Positions 43,275 through 53,260 of a stretch of DNA of 64,000 bases are shown in pieces (position 1 is the first letter of the stretch; every line of letters starts with the position of its first letter). The position numbers were made by a program, and so were the translations under genes. Source of the stretch: Cladorrhinum sp. PSN259 (taxonomy: Eukaryota; Ascomycota; Sordariomycetes; Sordariales; Podosporaceae). The notes under the pieces were generated by a model. It made no database searches and was not told the DNA's origin. It saw nothing but the letters and a program-made list of their open reading frames with translations. The stretch lies in contig MU867068.1 of the NCBI GenBank assembly GCA_033725935.1, forward strand, positions 248,001-312,000, in the 5' to 3' direction.

Positions 43275-45428
43275 ATGGCCGCCGCCATGTTGGCGCCGTC
43301 TTCTCCTTCTTCTTCGTCGTCTTCGCGACCACGATCGAAACATCAAAAAACAATGTCGTGGCCGCGCGATGGAGAGTTTTCTACTCAGAGCTTTGCGCAG
43401 AGGGTGCAACAGCAGCAACAACAGCAGGAACATATGCGACATAGCGTTGATGTTGATCAACACCAGTCACAACAGAGACCTCCGCCGTCGAGATCTGGAC
43501 CGAGCCCAGAAAAGGGACAGAGTAGGTTCCAGGAGGGAAGCATGAATGATCGGGTTAGTGCTGTGCCTCCGGCTGTTTTCTTGAGCGGGGAGGAGGAGAT
43601 TGCCGAGTATGAGAAGCAGTTTTATTTTCAAGATGTGCCACAGCAGCAACAACAGCAGCAGAACCAGCAGAATCAGCAGAATCAGCAGAATCAGCAGAAG
43701 GATGACAAGAATGGTAATGCGAGTGGAGGTGGATTATTTGGGCTTGCGCCATTGTGGGATGGAGTGAGGGAGAAATTGAATTTGAGGAACTCGAGGAGTA
43801 GTGGAAGTATTACGAGCATTACAAGTATGATGATACTGGGACGGGTAGGGACAGCGACTTCGCCTGTTGTCGAGAAGGAAGCACCAGTATTCCCGCCAAG
43901 GGCAGCTGAACCGGCGCCTCCAGTACAACTACCACCACCACCACCACCTTCATCAACGACGGGGTATCCAACCAGGGAAGAAGTACTAGAGAGCTACAAG
44001 AACCTCCAAGCTTCGGGGTTCTTTAGTGCTCATGCCATCAAAGGGACTCGACACCCTCTCCGAACAGCTGTTAGTGCGCCCATGGCCAGCACACAACCTT
44101 CTAATACCAGTAACCCCAACGCCATGTGCTTCGCCGACCGTTTAGCAGAACAACAACGCATGTTACGATCGCCCGTATCGTTCTCGGCCATAGCAGAAGT
44201 TGATTCCCCGGATCACCGCTTACGCTCCCAATCTCATTGCCCGCCACCATCTCACTGCCCTCCTCCTCCACCCACATTCCCAAACCAGACAAACGACAGC
44301 AGTCCGTATTCCTCCTCCCCTTCCCGTGGAATGAAGAGACCCTCAAACGAAATTTCAGCAGAAACCGAAACGGCCACCCGGAAGTTGGTGAAGAAACTGA
44401 GACGGACCGATTCCAGAGTATCTACGACGTCAGCCATGACGACTGCGACTATGACCACGACGGCGCCACCAGTACCCGCACCCATAAATTTACCGCCAGC
44501 ATTGGATTTTTTTAGACCCTCAAGACCATCAATGTCCTCTTCCATCCGCCTAGTCGAACCGTCTCTATACGGAGCCAGTCCGCCTGCTTCGCCTACGAGA
44601 CCTAGTTTAAGATCCAAGCTGAGCTTCGCCAAACTTACCAAGGCCATGCCACAACCAAAGGATAAGGAAAAGAGAAGAACAAGAAGCGTGTTCGGATTCG
44701 GATTGGGAGGGTTTTCCAGCAGAAAATCCAAGCAATCTTCTGATGAGCAAGAGTCGCAGCCCGCATCGCCCACGTACAGTCAGTTTGGCCCAGCACCAGA
44801 TATGGACGCCGTGATGCTTGATGCTCCGCCGCTCCACGCGTCTTCGCAGAGTGTGTATCATGGCATGAGCGGTGGTGGCGGTGGTGGTGGTGGAAGAACA
44901 AGACACCACAGGGCGGGAAGCAATGCGTCGAATTTTAGTGCCTTTTCTTTGCCTGCGTTTTTGGGGAGGCCGAGTACGCCGCAGCAGAAGGGTGGAGGGA
45001 AAGACTTTCATTATCCCAGTCGGATGAGGCCTGTTTCTAGACACGATGCTCAACAGCAACAGGAACCGCTGAAGGTTGTCAGAGGGAGCGTAGTGCCGCC
45101 GCCGGTACCGGTGTACGCCAAACCGGTCGTTATTGATATTGACGAAGAGAGGCGGGTGAAGAGGGAGTCGATGAAGTTGATGCAGGCCAGAAGGGAAGTC
45201 GCGGAGGAGAAGAAGAAGAAGAAGAATAGTGCGATTAATGGGCACAGCAGGGAGCATAGGGACTCCGGGTTGGGAAGCGTTAGTTTGAGGAGCGTCAGTG
45301 GTAGTGGTGGGATGGGGTCGATGCTTGGAGGGATTTTGGGCAGAGGAGGGAAAGGGGAAGGGGAAGGGGGGTCCAGGAGGACTAGTAAAGAAGATGGAAA
45401 GGGACGGGAGAATATTCCAGTTTGGTAA
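43275..45428 (+). CDS. Uncharacterised low-complexity protein, 717 aa
   Basis: The ATG at 43275 (aatcATGGcc) is chosen; the frame is open a little further upstream but only through a TTG codon. The protein is mostly disordered. It has a poly-Ser start, MSWPRDGEFSTQSFAQRV near residue 30, Gln runs, a reiterated QQN block (about residues 130-145), Pro-rich stretches, a Gly run (about residue 533) and a Lys run. The only ordered-looking part is around LRSKLSFAKLTKAMPQPKDK followed by RTRSVFGFGLGGFSSRKS, near residues 448-485. There is no signal peptide or membrane span, and no known domain that I can identify. Triplet repeats in its coding sequence are likely length-polymorphic. Codon use is compatible with a real gene, and the frame stays open for 2.1 kb despite the repeats. 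Confidence 0.72.
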   Translation: MAAAMLAPSSPSSSSSSRPRSKHQKTMSWPRDGEFSTQSFAQRVQQQQQQQEHMRHSVDVDQHQSQQRPPPSRSGPSPEKGQSRFQEGSMNDRVSAVPPAVFLSGEEEIAEYEKQFYFQDVPQQQQQQQNQQNQQNQQNQQKDDKNGNASGGGLFGLAPLWDGVREKLNLRNSRSSGSITSITSMMILGRVGTATSPVVEKEAPVFPPRAAEPAPPVQLPPPPPPSSTTGYPTREEVLESYKNLQASGFFSAHAIKGTRHPLRTAVSAPMASTQPSNTSNPNAMCFADRLAEQQRMLRSPVSFSAIAEVDSPDHRLRSQSHCPPPSHCPPPPPTFPNQTNDSSPYSSSPSRGMKRPSNEISAETETATRKLVKKLRRTDSRVSTTSAMTTATMTTTAPPVPAPINLPPALDFFRPSRPSMSSSIRLVEPSLYGASPPASPTRPSLRSKLSFAKLTKAMPQPKDKEKRRTRSVFGFGLGGFSSRKSKQSSDEQESQPASPTYSQFGPAPDMDAVMLDAPPLHASSQSVYHGMSGGGGGGGGRTRHHRAGSNASNFSAFSLPAFLGRPSTPQQKGGGKDFHYPSRMRPVSRHDAQQQQEPLKVVRGSVVPPPVPVYAKPVVIDIDEERRVKRESMKLMQARREVAEEKKKKKNSAINGHSREHRDSGLGSVSLRSVSGSGGMGSMLGGILGRGGKGEGEGGSRRTSKEDGKGRENIPVW

Positions 45429-47042
45429 ATGTCATCGTTTTGAAAACTGATGATTGCTGGTATTATTTTTATACCCGTGTTGCGGGTTCTGTTGGAGCGA
45501 GTTATTCATTTGGGTTGTTGAGGTTCGGTAGTGATGGTTGTGGTGGTGGTAATGAAGGGGGTGAAGAGGGGGGTGTGTTTCATTTCTCTGCTTTATCGGC
45601 TGGAGTTAAACGTGCCGAAGAGGGGTTTTGCAAAAGCGAATTCGGAGCGATTTCGATTCTCTTTATGGCGGTTGGACTTGGGCGAGAGGTTATTTATCTC
45701 GGAGTGGGGAGGAGGAGGAGGAGGAGGAGGAGAAATTTTTCAGGTTTCCTTTTGTTTTCTTTTCTTTTTGTTCTTCCTTTTCCCATCTCTTTTCCTTGTT
45801 TACGAAACGAAAAAGTTGATGAATGTGATGACCTAACCTAACCTGTATTTACTTTTTTTTTCCTTTTTTCCTTTTTTCCCTATATTTCGGGAGACGAGAT
45901 TTGTTCAAGGTGATGGAGGAATTTTTTTTTCCGAGATGAATATTATGATTAAAAACCCCATTTGTTTTTTCGGTTTTATATTTTCTTCTTTTTCTTTTTT
46001 GCTCTCTATTCCTAGTTTTGATGTTTGTCTTTCTTCTTCTTTCTTTCTCTGATGAATCTGATGATTAAATTGTTCACTATCTAAACTTGTTTGTTTGGTG
46101 GTTTGTCGTTTACGTTACGTTACTTACATCATAGGGTTTGGGTGATTTGTTGCGTGTTTTTTTATGTAGATTGATGTATATCCTTTTTTTTCCGCCCAAA
46201 AGAAGTAAATTTTCTCTCTTATCTTTCCTTTTTAATTTCTGTCTTTACAGCTTGATTCTTAGAAAGAAATGGTTATGGTCCGATCGTTCTTTTCCGTATT
46301 CATATCTCACTTGATTTCCGTTGTTGTTTTGTTCAAGCCGAGGTCGTCTCTGGTAATGCTTTTTTTAGTATAGATATATAGCGGTCCAATTACATAGCTT
46401 CTCTTTCATTCTTGAATACTTAGAGAGCTTCCTGGTAGTAGATGGGTACCTGACGTTTGTATATGGGAGGTTGACTTCACTAAACCAATCTTGTCGACTT
46501 TCCCACATATAATTTGATGAAACTCACTGTTGTGAAAGAATGCAATGAAATCGTGAACCAGTTAATGATAGAAAAATGTCATAATCATATTGATACGGAA
46601 ATATTTTTCGTTTACTTCTTTACCCCTATTAGACATTACCACCACCATTCTAGAGTTGGAAGTCCATTTCCAATCTCCTCTTCTTCCACATTCTGTCCTC
46701 CTCCTCCTCCTCCTCCTCCTCCTCCTCCTCCTCCTCCTCCTCCTCCTCCTCCTCCTCCTCCTCCTCGTCCTCCATCTCTTCTGCTCATTCAAACCTAGAG
46801 ACGTATACTAAAAAAGAAGAAAAGAAAAAAGAGAGAGTTGAGGGTATTGGGTATCTCCTTGTTAGAAATGCCTTGCATGAAATCAAAAATTCAATCCCAT
46901 CGTTTCGACATGAAAAATGATCGTCATCCAGAAATTCGATTTTACACTTTTTCTGTTTTGTTTGTGTTGTTTTCTTTCGCTCGAGTCGAGAAAATGGTTT
47001 GGCGGGAACTCAATCCTTGAGCATTTATTGTTGATTTACCAC
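45429..47042. other. Convergent intergenic region with microsatellites
   Basis: Separates two convergent genes and probably holds both 3' untranslated regions. It includes a GGA repeat near 45708-45731, T-rich DNA to 46.3 kb and the long CTC microsatellite (listed separately). Proline- or leucine-run frames over the repeat are artefacts. Confidence 0.6.
46696..46766. repeat. CCT/CTC trinucleotide microsatellite, about 24 units
   Basis: A near-perfect run of about 71 bp of CCT repeats, ending in CTCGTCC. The all-pyrimidine strand with mirror symmetry can form triplex (H) DNA. It lies in the space between convergent genes, about 280 bp past the stop of the opsin-related gene. Confidence 0.9.
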
Positions 47043-47918
47043 TTAGACGGCGGCAGTGGTGCCACGTTGGGTATTGCCAACGGTAGCGGCATTGGCAGTG
47101 TGCTTTTCAGGGTAGGTACCAGTGTGTGTAGGGACACGGCCATACTGAGTGAAGGCAATGTTGAGACGGCCGTAATCCCACCTGCGGGAGAGGAAAATGA
47201 CGGCAAGGCTGAAGCCAACAACGAGCAACAAGTCGAGGATACCGAAGAAGATGAAGGATGAAGTGACACCAATGACGTTACCGCCGTCAGAAATACCCCA
47301 GGCGATGGGGTAGAGGAGCCAGAGGAAGTTTGCGTAGCCGGAGAGCATAGTGTAGTCGCGGCGGATGCCGACGCGGGTGGCGCTCCTCATGCCGTGTTGG
47401 AGAGTAGAAAGAGCCAAGAAGAGGTGGGCGAGGACACCGAAGGCAAAGAAACCCCACTTGTAGTTGGATCTGGTGTAGGCGGCGATGAGGTAGGAGATCA
47501 TCCAGATCCAGGAGAGGAAGACGTTGAAGAAGATGGTGGCCCAGGCGATACCGGAGAGAACACCAAGGGCGATGATGATGGCGGGGAAAGAGACAACCCA
47601 GAAGACATATTTGGCCCAGAAGATCTGGCGGGTGAGGCCCTTGCCACGGTTGTTGCGCTGCGTGATAGCGTCCCAGGCGAGGTCAGCAGCCATGGCGAAG
47701 TAAGCGATCATACCGACGAAGTTGGCGACGATGAAGAGGTAGTGGAAGAAGCGCTCGCCGGCGCGGGCACGGAACTTGTGGGCGAAGAGGGCCAGGAGAG
47801 TGACACCGAAGACGGCAGTGACTGCCCAGAGCCAGTTGGAGCCGTTGGTGGTCAGGTACCGGTCACCAGCGGGAGGGTGAGTGCGCAAGGCATCGTTGCG
47901 AGCGTCGAGGATAGTCAT
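47043..47918 (-). CDS. Opsin-related (HSP30-like) seven-TM protein, 291 aa
   Basis: Single exon from ATG at 47918 to TAA at 47043. Seven hydrophobic segments match the microbial rhodopsin family. Helix C reads KYVFWVVSFP against RYADWLFTTP of bacteriorhodopsin, and helix G reads FGILDLLLVVGF against FMVLDVSAKVGF. The retinal lysine (K216) is replaced by Val233 and the proton acceptor D85 by Phe106, while the helix-G Asp (Asp229) is kept. This is therefore not a retinal photoreceptor but an opsin-related protein of the ORP/HSP30/YRO2 class, plasma-membrane proteins induced by heat, acid or starvation; their molecular activity is poorly known. A perfect heat-shock element and a TATA box upstream support stress induction. 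Residues 262-291 are a hydrophilic cytoplasmic tail. Confidence 0.93.
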   Translation of the reverse strand: MTILDARNDALRTHPPAGDRYLTTNGSNWLWAVTAVFGVTLLALFAHKFRARAGERFFHYLFIVANFVGMIAYFAMAADLAWDAITQRNNRGKGLTRQIFWAKYVFWVVSFPAIIIALGVLSGIAWATIFFNVFLSWIWMISYLIAAYTRSNYKWGFFAFGVLAHLFLALSTLQHGMRSATRVGIRRDYTMLSGYANFLWLLYPIAWGISDGGNVIGVTSSFIFFGILDLLLVVGFSLAVIFLSRRWDYGRLNIAFTQYGRVPTHTGTYPEKHTANAATVGNTQRGTTAAV

Positions 47919-48045
47919 TTTGGTGTGTTTGGTGCCTCTCCAACTCTGTCTTCGTGTGGTAGGTTGGCTTGTTGTTTAGTGTTTGATGCTTGCTGGTGTG
48001 ATGGTGAGGGAAGCAGACTGGTTCAGAAACAGGAGGATGAAAGAA

Positions 48046-48054
48046 GTTTTATAC
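48046..48054 (-). promoter_or_regulatory. TATA box GTATAAAAC
   Basis: Read on the minus strand, GTATAAAAC lies about 130 nt before the ATG of the opsin-related gene. It is a good TATA match with normal spacing. Confidence 0.6.
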
Positions 48055-48127
48055 GCTTTGGTGCCTGACCTACCGTCTATGACATGCTACTTGCCTTGCC
48101 AATGCAAGGGAGCTAACCAAGGTAAAG

Positions 48128-48140
48128 GAAATTTCTCGAA
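48128..48140. promoter_or_regulatory. Heat-shock element GAAATTTCTCGAA
   Basis: GAA-nn-TTC-nn-GAA with exact spacing: three perfect inverted nGAAn units, the binding pattern of heat-shock factor Hsf1. It sits about 210 bp before the ATG and 75 bp upstream of the TATA box of the HSP30-like gene, where an activator site would be expected. Confidence 0.6.
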
Positions 48141-50067
48141 CCCAACCAAGCAATCGCGAGAGAGCGAGCTTCAGAGCGAGTCCCAGGCCTTGTTCCGCGG
48201 AGTCTCTTGTTGCATCTAATGGCCGCCCAGGCGTCATAGAAAGACCAGAGCCGCCTGATCTGCCCATATCATGACTGTCATGACAAAACAAACCCCCGAC
48301 CTGTTCTCTGCCCTTGCCCCTTGCCGAGATCCGGCAACAACACCCTATCTATCCCATTCAACTCCCAAGTGGTAGCCATCTCGATCATGGCCAATCCGTG
48401 GCGCATGTCCCATGGCCACCCGCTTTACAAATCCATCATGCAATTAGAGTGACATTTTACGCAGTACAAGTCGTCTTGCATATGCTCGCGACCAGTCTCG
48501 AGTGAATGCTGTCATGATGTTAGTCAGTGTGAAAATTCAGCCTCGTCCAACCAAATTTAAGGAAAGAGACGAAGTCCAATTACCGTGCCTTGTGATCCAC
48601 CTGACAGGTCTTGGCATACGTTAACGACTCCTTACCCATCCGAACGATCCACCGCTTGTCTCCACTCGGCACGATCGGATCAACATGGATTTGTCCATGA
48701 CGATATGGTTTTTTTGATTATTTTGGCAACCAGCTAACACCCGAAACCGTCAACGACGTCGTTGATCCCCCCCTCCGGCCAATCACCTTGCCCTAGAACC
48801 ACAAAAAGTACATCGCATACTTGCTACTCACCTACACTGAAACAGACCATAAAAGACCAATGTAGCACCCCAGCACTCAAAAACACCTTAATTGATCCTA
48901 CTAATGCCGGCATTTGCATAGTGTGTGGGATGGATCATAGATGAATGGGGGCGGGTGGGTGGGTTGGTGGGTTGTAACTTCGACCGCCTTACAATGATCA
49001 CATCAAGAGTCATGAGATTTTGCAACAGTTGCATTTGCTTGTGATACCACACCTACTTTCATCAAGGAAAAGGAAAGAAACCTCCGCCGCTTACTGATTG
49101 GTTCTCGCCTCCCGGCAAAGGTTTAGTAATTCCCAGTCACGAGGCCTGCAAAAACACTTTGTGTTTCTGCAAGAGAAATTTCGTTCTCGCGGTATCGGCG
49201 GATGCTACCCTTCTCCATCCATGATCGCGTATATCTTTTTTCAACTCCGAGTCCGGAAACGCGAGGGAGAGAAAACGACCTGGGAAGCCGTGCTTAAAGT
49301 CCAGCTTGATTTTGCTTCACGTGTAGTGTGTAAGCACCCATAACTACCTGGCTCGTGATAATGTACTTGAAGTAGTGTACATGTGTAGAACGACCCACTA
49401 GCCACCAGTACCATCTTGGAAAAGAAGCCTGCCCCTGTCAGCGCTTGCATATAGGTAGTGGACATTCATTCCTCCCTAAGAAGAAACAGACCAATTCGCA
49501 ACCAATCATTAAATCTAGAACTCCATCACTTCCAAGTTTTACTACGTGCAAAATAGATTTGATATACATGTCCGTCCGCATTCGTTCGTGACTAATGTAC
49601 TTTCTGTACAATGTACATACCTAACATAATATAATCCTTCGAAGAACTCGATATAAACAAACCTAGGTGAGGGGGGAGCAAGAAAAATAAAACCAGAAGA
49701 CTGTCATAACAAACAAACACACTCACCCATCTTTCATGTCCCTCTCGGACCAATGAATGAAAGCTAAAATTCGCTGTAAAAACCAATAGGATGATGCCTT
49801 AACAGAAAAATAAAATGAAACGAGAAAGAGAGACTTCATATGCGTCTCGTAAACTTTCCTATAACCTATAATACTGCTTCCAAGGCGCAATCACCCTGTA
49901 AAATAGCTTCCAAAAACCCGTTCTCCCAGGCATATCTTAATCCTTTCCTCGGCATAAATCTCATAAAAACCATTTCTTAAACTTCACGGCCTAGCATATC
50001 ATGTCCTCCCAACAGATACATAGCCTCCCTCCCAAAGGCTTCATCGGGATATAAGCCCGGCTGCCTA

Positions 50068-53000
50068 CTATGCAGTCGGCGCCTTTATCTGAGCTACTAC
50101 GAGCTTTGCCCGCTCGCGTACGTCCAAGTCCGCGTCCCGATGCTCGAGATCTTCTAATTTAGTAAGCACACCCAGTTTTTCCAGCTCCTGCGCCCTCTGC
50201 AGACACGGTTGACGATCCTCCTCATTCTCCAGACACGACAGATTATCAAACAGGTTGCAAAGCGCCCTCCGTACACCAACGTCCTTGCTGTTCAGATGAC
50301 CACCAGTCAAGAGTTTCAGAAGGTCCGTCTGAGCAATAACCAATTGCCTATGCCTAGGGACACTCGCCGCAATGTGCACCAGGATATACGTTAGATTCTC
50401 AACGATGCGCGCCTGCGGATACAGGACAACCGTATCCCTGCCCTTGGAATACCGCCTCCCGTAGGCACCCACGACCCTAACCTTTAGCTTGTCCGCCAGG
50501 ATACCGAACAAACGATCCTGACCAAGAACCGAAAAGACGTAATCAACTATTTCCGTCTGCTCCTCCTTACTTCCCATCAGCATGGTCAGGTTTCGAATAA
50601 ACCCAAGACCCTGTTCCTGTATCGCCACGTTTTCGTTTCGGGCCTTGCGGGCTGGGTTCAGTTCGGCTTCCCGGACAGCTTGGAGCCTCACGTTTGCTCT
50701 CTGTATGCGTGGCGAGTTGGCAACCACGGTGCTGAGACCTGGAGTCGGATAATCCCTTGAAAGGACCTGCCATGTCCACGGTCGGCTTTCTTCCTGATAC
50801 GTAATATCTGTTTCTGTGTCCATATCTTCGTCATCGTCCACATCTGGAGCTCGTCGCTGCCGAGCAGTATGAATAGCTTCATCCTCTGATGGATCATCAC
50901 TGATGAGTTGAACCAGCCACCCTGGCTCTAGCTCCTCGAGCACTTGTTTTCTTAGAGAGATGTTGGCCTCAAGCACTAGGTGTTTAAGCGCCCAGAGAGA
51001 GTTGAGGCGCAAACCGGGGTCATGTGAGTGCGCATGCTCGCAGAGGACCTTGACGATTCCGGCATCCACAAGAGACTAAGCATGGTTTAGTAGATGAAAA
51101 ACAGCAGGACTTGGGTGATTAAAACCTACATCCACCATAGGGCTGCAGCTCGTGGCCACATTGATGACCACACCGCATGCCGCAATTCTCACCTCAGAAT
51201 CGGAGTGTTTGAGGAGCTTCATGAGGGGTTTCCAAACCTCATGATCCTGGAGTGTCGTCCGCACAACGCTGACAGACCGTGCAATAGTCCTTAGAGCGTG
51301 GCAAGCCGCTACGATGACAATGTTGGGATTGTGGCCGTACGGCGAGGGTTCAGGAGTGGCCTGATCGTCGCCGTCCTTCTCTGCTGCCTGCTTTTCTTTT
51401 GCGTTTCGTGGTTTCCGCGGTGATGAAGTCAGCGACTCTACGACATAGGGAACAACGTCTTGATCCGACAGCGCCTTTTGGTGTTCATCCTTTTGGGTAG
51501 CCATTGATGCCACAAGCTTCAGCGCGCTCTCTCTCATCCTGATCTTGTGAGCATACAGTGGAGCCATGCCAGGCGGTCCAAGTCGAGATGAAGCGGATAA
51601 TTCATCCGAGTTAATACCGCCATCCGTGTTTGGCGACCATTGCTTGGGAGGAGATTGAATCTTTAGTGGGTCGTAAGCGTCTTTAAGCAGCTTTGCCGCG
51701 AGTGCTATTGTGCCACATTCATGTGCAGCATGTTGCAGACACTCGCTATCACCGACCAGACGCGCTAGGACCTCGGGTGTTCGCTCCAAGACAGCCCAAT
51801 CATTGGCCATTTCTGGCCCAATAAGTTCGGCCTGATGAATGTGCTTGGGTATCTCTTTATCATGATCCTTGATCAGCTCACAGAGCAGTGGCACAACCAG
51901 GTAACCGAATGCGTGCTCTCGATCGGGGCTAGCAAATCCAGCTTTGTATAAGGATGTCAGAACAGAAGCAGCCATCACTCTCGTAATACCCTTGGTAGAC
52001 CGGACAAGGTGAATAAGCCACGGGATAGCCGGGCTTCCCGGGTCATCAGCATCTGGATCCTCTCCTGCAGGATCTAGGCCGGTAAATTTAAATGTCGGGG
52101 GCCGTTGTGCACTGGAAGGATTACTGTCGCGGGTAGAACTAAAGCCCGACGGGGCTACCTGTGCAAATTGGACAGACGTTCCTCTAGGCTGGGAGATGGG
52201 AATTGGTGGCAAAAGATATGCCATGGCGCCCTGACATTTGCTGCCGAGTTCACTGTAGCCATGAGCTTCGAGTGCATCCCAAGCAATCCTTGACTCTTGG
52301 CCCCCAGCGGTGTTGAAATCTAGCAGGGGGAAAACAGCCAGCATCGCTGGAGAGCATAATAAGCTGTAGGCGTGGAAGCGGGAGTTGATGATAATGACTG
52401 ATATTGCTTCCAATGTGAGAGCCAAGCTGTCACCCCGACGCGCCGGATTTGGTATAAAATTTACCAAGCCATCAATCCCTCCGTAGACGTCAGCTCCAGG
52501 GACGACTTCCCCACGAGCGACCACGAAGCTAGCGAGAATAGTGGCCAGCGCGTCAAGAATGCCGGCATCGGCCAAAGCACTCTGGTGATTGGCATCTTTG
52601 CACAACCGACTAATTAGGACGGAAACTAGACGTTTTTGTTCTTGTATTACCGTATCGGTTTGACGTTGGACCAGGATGGCGTACAAAGCCTCGAGGCATC
52701 CGGGAGCAAAGATAGCCTCTGAAAGGGTATTTGTACTGTTCAAACCGGCGGGGGCAAAGCCAGTTGCATCTGTGATATTACGTAGTACCCTCAAGGCAAA
52801 AAGTACGATCTTGGGATGGTTTTCGAGAGGAGATATGTATGAAAGGACCGCTGGTACGGTTCCAACAGCATTAAGAGGACCAAGAAACGATGGGTTGCCT
52901 GGTCTGGTGTCAGTGACACATAATCATGGGATAGGAGGGCAGCGCCCAGGCACGCTTACCAAATGAGAAGCTGGCAAGGAGTTGTAGCGACAGCAAGCGC

Positions 53001-53260
53001 ACGACTTCTTCCTCGGTCAATTCGGCAGATGGATCATAATAGCAACGGGACTCCTTTCCATTCAGTCTCGACGGCGAAGGAGCATTCTTTTGCAAAGCTT
53101 TGGCGAGCGCCTCGAGAATTCCAGACTGAATCCATTTTTCTTTCTGCTGCACATGTCCGACAATTTCGTCCCGAAGATTGCGAAGCGCGGCAGCCTGTTC
53201 CGTGAAGTTTCTAGCCACTCTCAGTTGCGAAAATACGGGCGGGCTTTGGACTCGAGCCAT
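50068..53260 (-). CDS. GID5: GID complex armadillo subunit GID5/VID28 (ARMC8-like), 1025 aa
   Basis: Exons 53260-52960, 52898-51130 and 51075-50068; introns of 61 and 54 nt, the second with a CTAAAC branch. The ATG at 53260 (MARVQSPPVFSQLRVARNF) is the first in frame; upstream the frame is open only through non-ATG codons. Armadillo-type helical repeats run through the protein (for example LFALRVLRNITDATG, IVIVAACHALRTIARSVSVV, KLLKHSDSEVRIAACGVVIN, LRLNSLWALKHLVLEANISL). The C-terminal section GLGFIRNLTMLMGSKEEQ followed by VENLTYILVHIAAS and VRRALCNLFDNLSCLEN is typical of yeast Vid28/Gid5 and animal ARMC8. This subunit is the scaffold that holds the substrate receptor (Gid4 type) in the GID/CTLH E3 ligase, which degrades gluconeogenic enzymes when glucose returns. 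An acidic linker (DVDDDEDMDTETDI) interrupts the repeats near residue 780. Confidence 0.9.

Larger units (their letters stand above)
47919..50067. other. Upstream region of the opsin-related gene and 3' region of GID5
   Basis: The right flank of the opsin-related gene holds its TATA box and heat-shock element (listed separately). The remainder, about 48200-50067, is of mixed composition, shows no supported coding frame and probably includes the GID5 3' untranslated region at its right end. Confidence 0.5.

Noticed and set aside
46514..46811. Poly-Pro and poly-Leu ORFs
   Set aside because: Direct products of the CCT microsatellite.
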